This document shows, piece by piece, positions 21,501-33,012 of a stretch of 64,000 nt of DNA. Position 1 is the stretch's first letter; every line of letters begins with the position of its first letter. Both the position numbers and the translations under genes were made by a program. The notes under the pieces are model-generated. The model did no database searches. It saw nothing but the letters and a program-made list of their open reading frames with translations, and was not told the DNA's origin. Source of the DNA: Anthoceros angustus (Eukaryota; Streptophyta; Anthocerotopsida; Anthocerotales; Anthocerotaceae); NCBI GenBank assembly GCA_010909165.1, contig VJWM01000063.1, forward strand, positions 248,001-312,000, given 5' to 3'.

Positions 21501-24500
21501 GCAGACGGGGTAACAAACCTGCAAATAGAAACGTTTGATGTCCTCAGTGTTATTGAGATTGTCAAGTCTTTGCCCCATGTCATTTCCTCCCAGGGTTACC
21601 ACAGCCAATGCCTGCGTGCAATCCAATAATGCCGTCAGAGGGAGGCTCTAAATTCTCTAACCCGTGAGTGAGCTAAACAAGCACAGTCAGCACCTGAGTC
21701 TCTCCTCGGGTGAACAGCGCACTTCCATGTGCACGTGGGAGGAGACCACAGAGACTTTGAATTGGACGGACCTGCGTCACGCCTCTGCCATCGCTTCGCA
21801 ACCCTTTCTATACAGACGAAAAAAATAACAATGGATCCCAACCATTTCACACAGGATTGAATACGCACGCACTTGCAGGGGTCTCCATATCTTTCAATGC
21901 AAAGGACAGACCTGTACAATGAGTTCACGCATGACCTTTGATGAAACCTCTTTGAAAACCGTCTTCACATCAACTGGATCAAAGCGCTGAGAAACATGCG
22001 ACACTGTGTAAGGAAAGAAGCCCCTACGCAGATCATGATAGAGGCTGAGAGCAAACAGCTTAAATGGCAAACTTTTCCAGGCTGGGCTAAGACCTACGTA
22101 TTACACACCTGGGTGATCGGCCTCCTCAAAACCGGCTTCACATGAACATCACCTTCATCTACTTCTCCATCTTCCACAACTAATTCTTCATCTTCCTCCT
22201 CATCCCACACCGCATCTCGTTCATCATCTTTATTTGCCACTTGGTCTAGTCCATCCTCTGCTAGAGCAGTAAGAATCTTCTGCTCTAAGACCCCTATAGC
22301 TGCTGCACGTGCTTTCTTCCCCTTTATTTGCAAGGCACTTGCAAGCTTCTCCCCGAAAAGGTCCTAGTAGCAAAAATTTCACATAAAGAAACTTCTCACC
22401 AGAATGTAGATAGCTCTGAATTTAGTTGGAAGGTAGGTGTAGTACCTGAATGTAACCCTCGATCACCGTGGGTGGAAGAGATATTGCATCTAAATTTTTT
22501 TTCTTGCCAAATTTGCTCGCAAAATTTTCTAGCTCCCCACAAATTTTGGAAATTGCTTGCTGCCCCACCCAACCATAGTCACAAACTTTACCGGTCTGGA
22601 ACTGACCCAAGTGCTTGCTTCTAGAAACCAGAAGTTGATGCAAAGATGCCAACATGCAGGGCAGCTGAGAAAATACACTGCAAGGATTCTACGATCATCA
22701 CTCACGGAGACCACTATTTGCTTACCTGCCCGACTTCGACAGCTGTCAAGAGCTGCTCCTCGGTCAAAAATTCGCAATAGCCCTGAAGCACAAGATAAAC
22801 ATTACATGCTGCTTTCCAGGAGCCTGCAATCAGCCACACCTATGCCTAGGACAAGAGCCGAACAATCAGACCTACCTCAATCATGAGTACCGCCTCTGAT
22901 GTTCCCGCTAAAACTAGGTCAAGTTTAGAAAGACTGAGCTGCTGCACAGTCGGGTTAACCACATATGCACCATCGATGTAGCCAACTCGAACACCCGCAA
23001 CTGCCCTTTCAAATGGGATGTCTGACAAAGCCCTGGCAAAACAGAAGGAAGCTCTCAGAGCAAGGCACGACAAGCCAACGAGAGAAAGGTCCACGCAGGA
23101 GCCAGACCCACATCACATTCACTGCAAGTACACAACGGACTCGAGAGGGTGTGACAGAAGGGAGAGCAGAGGACTGACTCACAGGGCTGCACCGGCAGAA
23201 GTGATTGCCAACGGTTCTGGAGCGTGCACACCATCATAACTCAAAACCTTCAAGAAAGCAGCGTGAGGAGCACAGCCCTTTGTCAGTGCTACAGGTGGAC
23301 CCTCAAACTTGCAGCCATAGCTGGACACAAGTCAACTAGTCTGTCAAATCGAGCTGGAGAAGGCATTGGGTCCGCTTTGAGGAGCATACGCACCCAAACC
23401 AGCACTTGAGTCTCGTAGTTGAAGCCCTTTGCTATGAGGGGCCTGATGGGTCTGTCAATGAGCCTGCAGACAAGGATCTGTTGAAACCAAAACCCAATAC
23501 ATTCAAAATCAATCCAGACTTGGGAAGAGCTGCTACGACGGAAAATAATCTCCACACTGGGCTGGTGTGCTCACCTCGTTCTCCCGAGCTCTCCCTTCCC
23601 TTTTTATGAATCCACCACTGGGCACATTCCAAGAAAAGTGATCCAACATCCTCAGAGGGGGCGCCGATCCTCCAGAATTCAAATAACAGCGAAACACACA
23701 CGCACGAAGGGATGGTGAGGTACCTGGTCCGGCCAGCTGCAGATAATCTCTCCTGGTACTGGACTGTGAGAGGCACGAAGTCTGAGGGCTCAGTCGGGTC
23801 TGTAGATGCACAAACCGTGGTGTAAACAATCTGCAGCAGAGCGGAGGGACTCAGTAACAATAGACAGGATGAGCTCCCTCCTGCCAGCAACGCAGGTCGC
23901 TCTGGTCAAGAAATGGAACTGGTGGGTCCGAATAATTTTCGGAGGAGAGGTGGGTGCTGAGCAAAACTCACGGTCTCGCCATCCGATACGGTGACTGCGC
24001 CATTTGCCTGGCGGCCGATAAGCCCTGTCTCGATGATGACCTGCCAACTCCAAGAGTGCACTCAGATAAAGCTGCATTGCGGCGCGCAAGCTGGAGACGG
24101 AGGTGAATGCGAATGGGAATCAGGCAGCAGGAGCAGGAGCAGGACGAGACGCAATTCAGTCTCACCTCTCGGTCCCCGAACGGAATGGAGAGGGAAATGG
24201 GCGACAGAATGGGGGATTCAGGGGCGTGCACTCCGGAGGAGACCCGGAAGGGATGCACGGGAGGAGTAGGAGTGGGAGTGTCAACGTCGGCAGAGTTGAG
24301 GCTGGCACTCCTGGCAGCCCAGCAGCTGAGGCGGAGTGGTGGGCGGGAGCCCAGGCCCAGGCCCAGGCCAAGGCGGGCGGCGGAGGGGGCAGAAAATGCG
24401 GGTGCGCCCAGGGACAGGAATCCCAATCCCACTCCCAATCCCAGCCCGCAGCAGGCAGTCGGCGGCGGAGTGGAGAGCGAGCCCACCCCCCTGCAGGAAC

Positions 24501-24516
24501 AGGAGCAGTCCCACAT
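18600..24516 (-). CDS. PNP: Chloroplast-type polyribonucleotide nucleotidyltransferase (PNPase), 24 exons
   Basis: PNPase degrades RNA 3'-to-5' by phosphorolysis and can add tails; the plant plastid form processes and turns over chloroplast RNA. Exons (minus): 24516-24166, 24040-23972, 23830-23724, 23617-23575, 23477-23394, 23247-23183, 23032-22876, 22782-22726, 22595-22446, 22363-22109, 21986-21911, 21807-21694, 21611-21519, 21333-21155, 20988-20805, 20722-20675, 20583-20511, 20421-20348, 20253-20146, 20069-19975, 19886-19823, 19723-19670, 19577-19536, 19433-18600. All borders are GT-AG and phases agree. Total is about 1,124 residues. Order: Ser/Ala/Arg-rich presumed transit peptide ending IPFGDRE; first RNase PH domain ([41 protein letters not shown]); acidic linker; second RNase PH domain ([67 protein letters not shown]); KH ([17 protein letters not shown]); S1 ([27 protein letters not shown]); then a roughly 260-residue repetitive tail. 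The start is the first ATG of exon 1. Confidence 0.93.
18880..19235 (-). repeat. 57-bp in-frame tandem repeats encoding the PNPase tail
   Basis: About six copies of a 57-bp unit encode [19 protein letters not shown]-like 19-residue repeats, with degenerate units on both sides ([22 protein letters not shown]). All units stay in frame with the S1-encoding last exon. The repeats are rich in Lys/Arg and Glu/Asp and are predicted to be disordered. Confidence 0.9.
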
Positions 24517-24599
24517 GGTTGCCTGCCTCGTCGCGCTGCTGCCACTCTGCTGTCACATGTGTAGGAACGTAGACGCTTGCTTGCCTCTGCTCATGTTTT

Positions 24600-25740
24600 A
24601 CGAGAGCCTTGTCTGGGTGAGCTTCTGCCTTCTCATCCGTGGGTGGCTGCCCGCTCCCTGCTCTTGCTGGCCCCTTTCACACGTACACGGAGACATCCAT
24701 AAACGTTACGGATTGACGGGGGACCTACTCCCTTTTTGTTTTGAAGATAGGAGGGGCGCACGTCTATGGCCATTACAATTAGGATTATCACAGAAAGCTC
24801 TGGAGTGTAAGAACCTGGCGTGGGAGTTCGTCGCCCTCATAAAAATGTGGTAGTTTTGACGTGCTTGTGTTATGGAAACGGAGAATATATAGGTATGTGC
24901 ATAAACATATCTTTGAGAGTTTGCCCGCCACCTCTCACAACGTGATATGTTTGTGGGGGTCCTTGGCGCCCCTACCAGTACTCTGGTAAGGGTCGGGGAG
25001 GTTGAAAAGCGTCCCTTCTAACATGGATTTCCAGGATTTAGGCGTAGAAGCCTTTAGCATTGATAATCCTGCACATCTTGTAGTAATGTGAGTGCAAAAT
25101 GGCCCACGTTAAACCCTCATCTATGGCCAGGAAGTGGAGAGAATGAATAGTGTGGTGGGGAGTGGAGAGAATGAATAGTGTATTAGGAACGGGCAGAGGG
25201 AGGCGCCACGGCCGAAACGGTCGAGGCCGTTAGGGGGCCGTTTTGGGCCGCGAGTCGTCCACGCGGGAGGCGGCCGGTGGGGCGAGGCCAGCGTTCACTC
25301 GGCTGGGCCGGGCGTTGGCCTCATATAAGGGTTGCTGCCCACCTTATAACTCTTTTTCTCTCTCTTCCATGTAATTGATAAGGTAACACAAGTTTTGATT
25401 TTAGCTTCCGCTTGGTAAAAGTCCCAATTTTGACCTTTTAACTATTTTTTGGACGTTGCTGTCGATTCAAAGGACATATTCTATTGGGGTTGACGGGGTA
25501 AGATCCGGTGGTGCATAGTCTTCTTGTAATGCTTTTCATTTGCTCGTTGTACGGTCTAGATAAAAAGTTTATCATCTCAAAGATTTCGTCCAGACGTGAA
25601 TATTTCTACAAGCAATTTTATTTGTTAGTAATAGAGTTTTAAAAATCCCAAACAAGCAATTTAATATACTAACCTCAAACAGTGCAAACAACTCGTTTTG
25701 TTTCTTCGATAACTACAAACGAAGGTAGAACAGGTCAGTA
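24600..25740. other. Intergenic stretch upstream of PNPase
   Basis: No gene is recognised. The part next to 24516 should hold the PNPase promoter. Other contents are a small perfect hairpin, TACCAGTACTCTGGTA, near 24975; a 24-bp direct duplication, GGGGAGTGGAGAGAATGAAT, at about 25134-25181; and a GC-rich patch at 25195-25320 followed by a TATATA-poor, CT-rich leader-like sequence. Confidence 0.4.
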
Positions 25741-25751
25741 AGTTACCTCCA

Positions 25752-26867
25752 TTTCAAGTCGAAGGGCGTCCTGCTCGGTAAATACCTTTCTGACTAACGT
25801 CATGCAGGTGCTGTGAAGATTCCCCACACTACGAAAGTGTGACTTTATGTTCTGGATAATGCGCAGATGTTAGAAATATGCAATTGAAGAATATAACTTA
25901 AGAATATAACTTGTAAATTTAAGAAATTACCTTTTGAATGTTTTTTGTTGTCTCTGGATCCTCCATAAGTGCCAACAGGTCTGTAGTTTTGAGCTCTTTA
26001 TTTTGAATGGCTTCAGATATCTCTACAAGTCACAACATGGGAAATTTAGGCATAAATAAACATTATAAAAAACAAAAATGCAAAGGTACTTACTTTTGAA
26101 TCTCTATATACCTAAAGGTTGGTGTAGTCCCATCTGCGTTGAGGATTGGCTGCACTGGTCTTTGAGGCTATGCTCCCATATGGGAGCATATTTGTTTTGA
26201 ACTCTTGAAAAACTGGATACCGGTAGTTATTCATCCATTTTCCAAATTCAGTGAATTCTTTAGAAGGGCCATAAGTTGGAGCATTGTCTTGAGTCCTCTA
26301 TTTTCCTCTTTTTTTCCTGTAAAAATGGAGAATTTTGTTAAACAGAGGATATTGCATTTTGTTAAATACAGGATATAAGACTTGAGTCATAATTTTGACC
26401 AATCTGATGTGAGATGTCCGTTTTGTTGATTTTGTCATCGATGTCGTGTATTTTGTCTTTGATTTCTTTAGCAGCAGCCGCTTGTTCTGCAGCACTCTGT
26501 AAACACATAGTTAACAAATTGGCAGTGAAATACTACATGATGTAAATGCATTTATTTATTTACCTCTAGTATTGATTGAATGGAGATTTGATGCCCGTTA
26601 AATCTTCTGACTAGAGTCATTCTCTCCAACTCTAACTGTGCTGTTGTTCGTAAGTTCTTTTTAATATCCTGTACATGTTAACTTTTATAAGTCAGACTTC
26701 ATATCCATGCTGGACAAAATTTTATAAGGCCGGTAGAAAGTGCGTACCTTTTTGATCTTGTCCAATTGAGCAGGCATCTGGGTAAGGAGCTGTAAGTCTT
26801 CTTGTTTGTGGTTGTGTTCTTGTTTCTGATGGTTGTGTGCTTTTTTCTGATATCTTGTGGATTCCAC
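25752..26867 (-). CDS. Uncharacterised helical protein gene fragment with duplicated exon module
   Basis: Minus-strand exons with good GT-AG borders can be read. About 26867-26747 ends in LLTQMPAQLDKIKK. About 26665-26567 encodes DIKKNLRTTAQLELERMTLV and on. About 26496-26400 is SAAEQAAAAKEIKDKIHDID-like, probably coiled coil. About 26296-26115 contains YGPSKEFTEFGKWMNNYRYP. About 26025-25932 ends LLALMEDPETTKNIQK. About 25852-25752 begins NIKSHFRSVGNLHS and contains CMTLVRKVFTEQDALRLEME. The last two exons parallel the first two: (L-L-x-x-M-x(6,8)-K) then (I-K-x(11-13)-M-T-L-V-R), so the module is internally duplicated. I do not recognise the family. The 3' end is not seen. The ATG at 26867 is tentative because it abuts the first exon of the plus-strand gene. 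Confidence 0.4.
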
Positions 26868-26871
26868 AGGT

Positions 26872-28370
26872 ATGATCGGTCAAGGCAAGCAAAGCAGGCA
26901 GCAGCAGCAAGGGTTTTGGTGCCTGGAGAACGAAGATCTTACAAAGAGTTGCTGACTGAGGAACTCAACCGTATGCAAGATGATTTGCGTGGTGTGCTTC
27001 CATCAACTGTTGTTACTGTGACTCCGGAAGTTGTATTTGCGAGCCAGCCTGAAGATGTAAGTGTGTAAGTGTAAGTGGGTTTGAGGATAAGTTCTTTGTC
27101 CTAAAAAAGTTTTGACATCTTGTGCACTGTGTAGGCCTGCGGTGAATTTCCCTTGCAAGCTCAAAGCGATCAGAATGTAAGTCAGGAATTTGTGGAATTT
27201 GTGGTCTGCAAAATCTCTGTTATGCTTTAGTGTGTTTTGACTGCTTCATTCTCAGGATATGGCTCTTTCCACACCTGTAATTCATCATGAAAATGGATTG
27301 CAAATCAATGTCAGCAACATCTCAGATATTGTTGGAAGTGTTATTGTGCGTCCTGATTTACAGGTTTGTACTCCTTGCTTGTTTTACCTGTAGGCGTTCT
27401 TTTATAATGTGGTTTAACTCCTTATGCTTTTACAGGTAAACAATGCAGTTTGTCAAAGCGCTCAGGAAAGGCAAATCAATAACAGCAGACCAATGACTGG
27501 GACTATTCAAATTGAAAGTGATGGCAGGGTAAAGTTCCTGACTGTAGAGTTTGTGACTATTAATTCATTTGGAGTTGTCTGATTATGTGCTTTTGGCAGA
27601 TGTCAAATTTGTCTACCAAAGACGCAATCTCAGCTACAAGTTTGAGCAGTTTCAGTGTTCCAGACTTCAACATTGATGGAGTGGTCTCCGAGTTGCGGCC
27701 TATTGTGCCTGCAAGTGATAAAGCGTCTGAAGTGCAACAAGATAGGAATTTGGCCATATTACCTGTGGACGTGGTTTTGCAGAATGGGACTGGGAATTCC
27801 AGCAGTTTTGAGCAGCGTTTGGCTGATATCTCCCGAGAACGGGACTTGGAATTTGATAGACAGAAAGCGGATCGAGAGTTTCAACGGCGGAAAGATTTGG
27901 AGGCATTAATTGAGAGTCAGAGGCGGAAAGCCGTGGAACTCCGAGTATCAAAGCAGAGGGAGAAAGCTCTTGAAATTCAAAGGCGAAGAAATGCGGAAGG
28001 AAGACAACAACAGCAAGAAAAACTGAAACAGCAGCAGAAAGAGGAGCAAGAGAGGCGGAGAATGCAGTGGGAGAGACATCAGATTCAGAATGATCCTGGG
28101 CCTCGAGAAATGCCCAGATCCAATCATGAAAATCCCCCAGGAACTGTAAGTGTTGTTACACGCCCTCAATTAATTGTATTTGAGTGAAAATTAATGTTTG
28201 TGATTGGGCAGGTTGTTTTACAGGAGAATGATGAATTTTTTCGAAGTCCTGAACTACAGCAAGTTCTAGCCAGCTATGATAATGTTGGGCAAGCTGTGCC
28301 TATAAAACCATCTGGACGTGAAAATTACATTTTTAACTTGTACAATTGTACAGTGAATTTTCCAAAATAA
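26872..28370 (+). CDS. Uncharacterised gene fragment encoding a Glu/Arg/Gln-rich coiled-coil protein
   Basis: Six exons with GT-AG borders: 26872-27056 (starts YDRSRQAKQAAAARVLVPGE), 27136-27177, 27256-27363, 27437-27530, about 27600-28146, and 28212-28370 ending in a stop. The fifth exon contains a long charged helix (about residues 80-170 of that exon), with runs such as QRRKDLEALIESQRRKAVEL and EKLKQQQKEEQERRRMQWER, typical of a coiled coil. No catalytic motif is seen. The first visible exon begins at a splice acceptor (TTCCACAG), so upstream exons are missing, and the sequence just upstream is the opposite-strand fragment at 25752-26867. It is therefore likely a 5'-truncated gene, with function unknown. 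Confidence 0.5.
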
Positions 28371-29037
28371 GGTTAGTATGATTGCTGAAGTAACTTTGGT
28401 TATTGCTTTACATGTTGTTTTGCTATTACACACCTAATTTACAGTTTTATGTAGGTCTTATTGTGGCAGTAACGGGGATCAATCTATCCGGGTATTTACT
28501 CTATATTGTTTTAATTTGTCTTTCATGCTATTCTGGATATACAGGAAACTCAACAAAGAAAAGGTTTCTTTGTTGGTTTTTTGTATATCCACGGATCATA
28601 TGAATATGGTATTCTTGAAAATGTTTTACTTCCAGATTTAGCGATTTGGTGGGATTCTAGGATGAGCTTTCATCTAGATGTACCTGGTATTCACTTGGAG
28701 TTAATTTTTTTCCACCCTGCTGCCATGGTTTCAACAATTATGGTGGATGCCTTTTTTCCACCCTGCTGCCATGGTTTCAACAGTTATGGTGGATGCATTT
28801 CACCCGACATGCCATGTTTTCTACTCTGTTGTAATGGATTTTACTATATTGAGTAAATAAAATGACCAAATGGTCAATTCTCTCTCTAAAAATCTACCCT
28901 CTAGCCCCCGAAAAAAAATCGAGCTAGCGCGTCGAGGCCCCAGACGAGGCCGCGACTTTACGTGGTGGGGAGTGGAGAGAATGAATAGTCTGCCCCACCA
29001 CTTGAAGCCAGCGGCATTAAATTCTGAACGAACTTTA
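28371..29037. other. AT-rich spacer with 46-bp direct repeat
   Basis: No gene is recognised. A segment CCACCCTGCTGCCATGGTTT plus TCAACA(A/G)TTATGGTGGATGC occurs twice in tandem (about 28705-28796). Near 28964 the motif GGGGAGTGGAGAGAATGAAT recurs, shared with the duplicated copy at about 25134-25181. Confidence 0.5.
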
Positions 29038-29159
29038 GTGATGTGGTAAAAGATACTAAGATTCATATAATTCTTTATAGAGGGGAGGAGATGATAGGGA
29101 GAGTACCATCTATACCGAAAAAAAGAGGTCAACCCAACAAAGGGCATCAGGCCAAGGGG

Positions 29160-29800
29160 GATTAACTCCCGTGATCGCTTTTCTCAAAACTACCTACCGT
29201 CCTCAGAATCTCGTAAAGGATAAGAAAGGGCCTACCTATCACCGCCGCTGAAGAAGCCGCCTCCCCTACACTAATCGCTGTCCTGTACAATGCCCTCTGC
29301 AAAGCGATGGACACCCTTTGCCTGAAGAAAGATGGTAGTACAAGAAAGTTGGAGACCAACCCCATTTCTACAATGGTGGTAAGGCTTAGCACAGGCCTTG
29401 AGGAACTTCGAGAAGTCTCGACCCATGGCCCCGTGAGTCTCGATGGCAAGGGGATAAAAGTGTGGCCGTTCTGCATAGGAGAGTACTTGTGGACCTTGGT
29501 TGTCGTGCAGCCTTCCGCCTCCCAACCCGGGGGTTGAGGATAACGTGCTCATAGACACTGTCCTGGGTGGGGTCCATTACACCCACATCAGCGACAAAAA
29601 CCTGGTCCCCGCTGGTCAAGAAAAGGTCGGACTTGAAAGACACACCATTGAGCAAGATGTACTAGGGATGCTCCCCATAGGAAAAAAATCCGCCCTCCTT
29701 GGCCACCGAGAACATGAAGTCCCGGATGGTGTCATGCGAAGCAATGCGCTACCCGCCAGCGGAACAGTGGGCCAGATGAGTCCCAGATCATTGAAGGAAG
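29160..29800 (-). pseudogene. LINE-type reverse-transcriptase C-terminal remnant
   Basis: Broken minus-strand frames contain SGDQVFVADVGVMDP, then HFYPLAIETHGAMGRDFSKF, then ALQRALYRTAISVGEAA. This order (beta-strand V-x-D-V-x-V; F-x-P-(L/F)-x-x-E-(T/S)-x-G; then an R-x-S-x-A-L-Q-R-A motif) matches the region after the reverse transcriptase in eukaryotic LINE-like ORFs. Stops and frameshifts are frequent. Related remnants lie at 58070-58460 and 61290-61640. Confidence 0.5.
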
Positions 29801-30339
29801 CCCCACAGCTGCAAGCAGAGAGAGATAGGCCAAAGGTTGGACCAGACCCAGGCGAAAATGCATTGCGATAGAGAAGGTTGATGGTGCGATGCGGAACGCC
29901 TGGATACCGGGACGAGCAAGAAGCCAGGAACCTGCTCCCTCTCCCGAGCGAGAGCGAAGCCGAGCATGGGTGGGCCTAAGAATGGAGGAATCCCGAAGTA
30001 GGCCCGACCCGAAGCCCTCGCATCCCAACCGGGAGGGAGGAGAAAAGAGGCATGGCGGCCCTAGACTCAGAGGATAGAAATTTCCTGGCCGCCCATAAGG
30101 ATGCCTACGGGGAAATACCCCCTCCTCAACCCTCGAGACCAACGCCTACAAAATGCGCGAGTCCCGAATTAAGAATTGGGAGGCCAAGATGGGAACAGAG
30201 AGTACATAATACATTGAAAAATAATATATTCAAGTAGTTAAATAATACATAGATAGGTTGTTTAAGTACTTGAATGATTGACAAGAACATTCTTAATATA
30301 CAATTTATAAGAACACAAGAACACAACGTACACAACCAA

Positions 30340-30522
30340 CGAATCGAAGCACATTCTTAACATACAATTACGAATCGAAGCACATTCTTAACATACAATT
30401 ACGAATCGAAGCACATTCTTAACATACAATTACGAATGGAAGCACATTCTTAACATACAATTACGAATCGAAGCACATTCTTAACATACAATTACGAATC
30501 GAAGCACATTCTTAACATACAA
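30340..30522. repeat. 31-bp satellite, six copies (copy A)
   Basis: The unit starts GAATCGAAGCACATTCTTAA and repeats every 31 bases from 30340. The fourth unit has GAATGGA instead of GAATCGA. Both sides are bounded by a TATAAGAACACAAGAACACA block, itself a direct repeat (about 30307 and 30525). Confidence 0.9.
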
Positions 30523-31924
30523 TTTATAAGAACACAAGAACACAACGTACACAACCAACGAATCGAAGAAACCAACGGAAGACACAACCTCATGGTACGT
30601 TTGATGGGCAGGGTCTGAGAATTTTTCTCCCTTCCAGCATCAATTGCCTCCGCTTACTAGGAGTCTGTCTACCTATCTTCTACTATCTTCGGTAGGGGAA
30701 AGGTGCAAGCAGGATTCTACATCTGGTTACGGCGAGCCCAAAATGTTCGGCCTCGGCCTTACCTGGTGTAGGGGCTTTCTCTTCACTTCGCCTTCTGCGC
30801 TCGATCGCGTCTCAAAACATCAAAAGGTTGGAGCTACAGGTATAACGATGAAGAGGCGTCCCCCGGTTCGATGGTTTTTTCATTCAGAACCCAATCTTGA
30901 CGCCCAGCCGCATCCTTTAGTACTCTGAGATTCGTTTCTCTAACTTTCATGCAGCTTCCAACGAAACCAGAGCACGACCTCTTCCCGTCATTCCAAACCC
31001 ATTCACCTACACAACGATTACAGGAGTTTGGATGCCAAGGAGAGGAGAGAATTGGCGCGGCTAGTAAGAAAGGAAGGGCGAGCTCGGGCCAAGGCTGACG
31101 AGGCTAGCATGGGAAGCCTGAGGGGAGGAAGACAAAGAGAAGCCAGGGAAGAGGCAGTGCATGAGGGCCACAGGAGAAGTCTCTGCTCATGTGGCTGTCA
31201 TGCAATACCGCACCCTGGATGCTGCAAGCGTCCCCGACCCCTCGCCAGCACCGCTGCCGGCCACTCCTGCCTTTTGCCGTGCCATGCCATGCCTTTGCCT
31301 TTGCCTAGCAATCCCTGACCTTGCCTTGTGTGACACACCATACAAGATTTATGGAAGTGGTGGAGCTCCATTTGAGTCCTGGGAGCTACTACTCGCTGTA
31401 CTGCTGGAGTACCACCGATCGTGTACTGCACCGAACTCAGCACCATTTCCGGCCCCGTTGCTCCGTTTCCGGCCTCGAGGCAAGTACACGCCCTAGCGTT
31501 GTACTACACGTTTACGATCAGTTTGCTGCTGCTGCGGCTGTGTACGACAATGGCATCTCTTGCTCCCATGCTTCCCTTCGCCAAGGAAACGTCGGCCATG
31601 CATGTTACTTACACCAGGTCTGTAGAGGTGACATGTACTCGCTTTGGCAACTCAGCCACATATGTGAAAGAAAGTTTGTGGTAAAAGATACTAAGATTCA
31701 TATAATTCTTTATAGAGGGAGGAGATGATAGGGAGAGTACCATCTATACCGAAAAAGAGGTCAACCCAACAAAGGCATCGGGCCAAGGGGATTAACTCAT
31801 TATCGCTTTCTCAAAACTACCTACCGTCCTCGGAATCTCGTAAAGGATAAGAAAAGGGCCTACCTATCACCGCTTGTTGAAAAGCCGCCTCCCTACACTA
31901 ATGTCTGTACAGCCTCTAGCGATG

Positions 31925-32475
31925 GACATGAGCTCTCCTTGCCCTGCAAGGTGCATTGTCATGAGAAGTTCGGTCACAAGAAGGAAGATGAATGAACCAG
32001 TGTGCTTGGTTGGTGCAGCCCACTTGCCTCTTTCGGATGATCCGGAAACGCTTCAGATGTGAGTTGAGAATGTCCTGAGTGGCAAGCCCGTCTACTGGTC
32101 CATCCAAGTCCACATCCTGCTCACTGAGCATTTCATCATCCAACATCACGTGCTTCTCGGCTGCCTCGGCTTCATTTCCATCTGCCTCTGCTCCTGACAG
32201 AGGCCTCGGAAGATGAGGTATCGTGCAATCCCAGAATCCTGGCTGTTGATCCCGATACCACAAACGAGCGTTACAAGAGGAGCTGCAATCAAGGAATCCG
32301 ACCATGCGTGTCACGGAGAAGGTGAAGCAAGAACCTGGTCTTTCCTCGGCATATCATTGCGCACCCATCGCCGGGCGAGCGCATATATGGAGCTTGGATC
32401 GGTTTCTGAGACCAGTCTTACCTGTCCAGCAATGAAGCACAGTGTGAGAATGCAGTGAGCCAAAAGCAAGGTGTT
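31925..32475 (-). pseudogene. Captured gene fragment with acidic region
   Basis: A minus-strand frame reads LWYRDQQPGFWDCTIPHLPR, followed by a strongly acidic part (VMLDDEMLSEQDVDLDGPVD) and a basic end (LNSHLKRFRIIRKRQ). A separate upstream piece, CILTLCFIAGQ, ends at a GTAAGA donor. The left edge shares GATGGACATGAGCTCTCCTT with the cassettes at 34300-35440. I do not recognise the parent gene. Confidence 0.4.
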
Positions 32476-32826
32476 TGTGTAAGAATGGAGGAATCCAGGC
32501 GTAGGCCGAGCCCTCGCATCCCAACCGAGGAGGAGAGAAAGAGGCATGGCATGGCCCTAGACTCGGAGGATAGAAATTTCCGCCGCCCATAAGGATGCTA
32601 CGAGATGCCCTCCTCAACCTCGAGACCAACGCCTACAAAATGCTGAGTCCCGAATTAAGAATTGGGAGGCCAAGATGGGAACAGAGAGTACATAATACAT
32701 TGAAAAATAATATATTCAAGTAGTTAAATAATACATAGATAGGTTGTTTAAGTACTTGAATGATTGACAAGAACATTCTTAATATACAATTTATAAGAAC
32801 ACAAGAACACAACGTACACAACCAAC

Positions 32827-33012
32827 GAATCGAAGCACATTCTTAACATACAATTACGAATCGAAGCACATTCTTAACATACAATTACGAATCGAAGCAC
32901 ATTCTTAACATACAATTACGAATGGAAGCACATTCTTAACATACAATTACGAATCGAAGCACATTCTTAACATACAATTACGAATCGAAGCACATTCTTA
33001 ACATACAATTTA
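32827..33012. repeat. 31-bp satellite, six copies (copy B)
   Basis: Same unit, same copy number and same fourth-unit variant (GAATGGA) as 30340-30522, so the array expanded before the 2.5-kb unit was duplicated. Confidence 0.9.

Larger units (their letters stand above)
29040..31678. mobile_element. 2.5-kb direct repeat, copy A
   Basis: It begins TGGTAAAAGATACTAAGATT and is repeated from 31680. Contents in order: LINE-like remnant on the minus strand (29160-29800), a decayed CDS-poor segment, a 31-bp satellite (30340-30522), and a segment (31020-31680) with weak plus-strand frames such as LALCDTPYKIYGSGGAPFE that are kept in both copies. Whether it is one transposon or duplicated host DNA is not certain. 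Confidence 0.65.

Noticed and set aside
24107-24853. Plus-strand 248-codon frame
   Set aside because: It overlaps PNPase exon 1 antisense, is dominated by GC-rich low-complexity codons and shows no domain.
24970-24990. Hairpin TACCAGTACTCTGGTA as a terminator or tRNA part
   Set aside because: Too short, no T-tract and no cloverleaf context; probably chance.
30340-30522. Regular 31-bp direct repeats resembling a CRISPR array
   Set aside because: Units are contiguous with no spacers, and the window is a eukaryotic nuclear sequence with spliced genes; it is a satellite.
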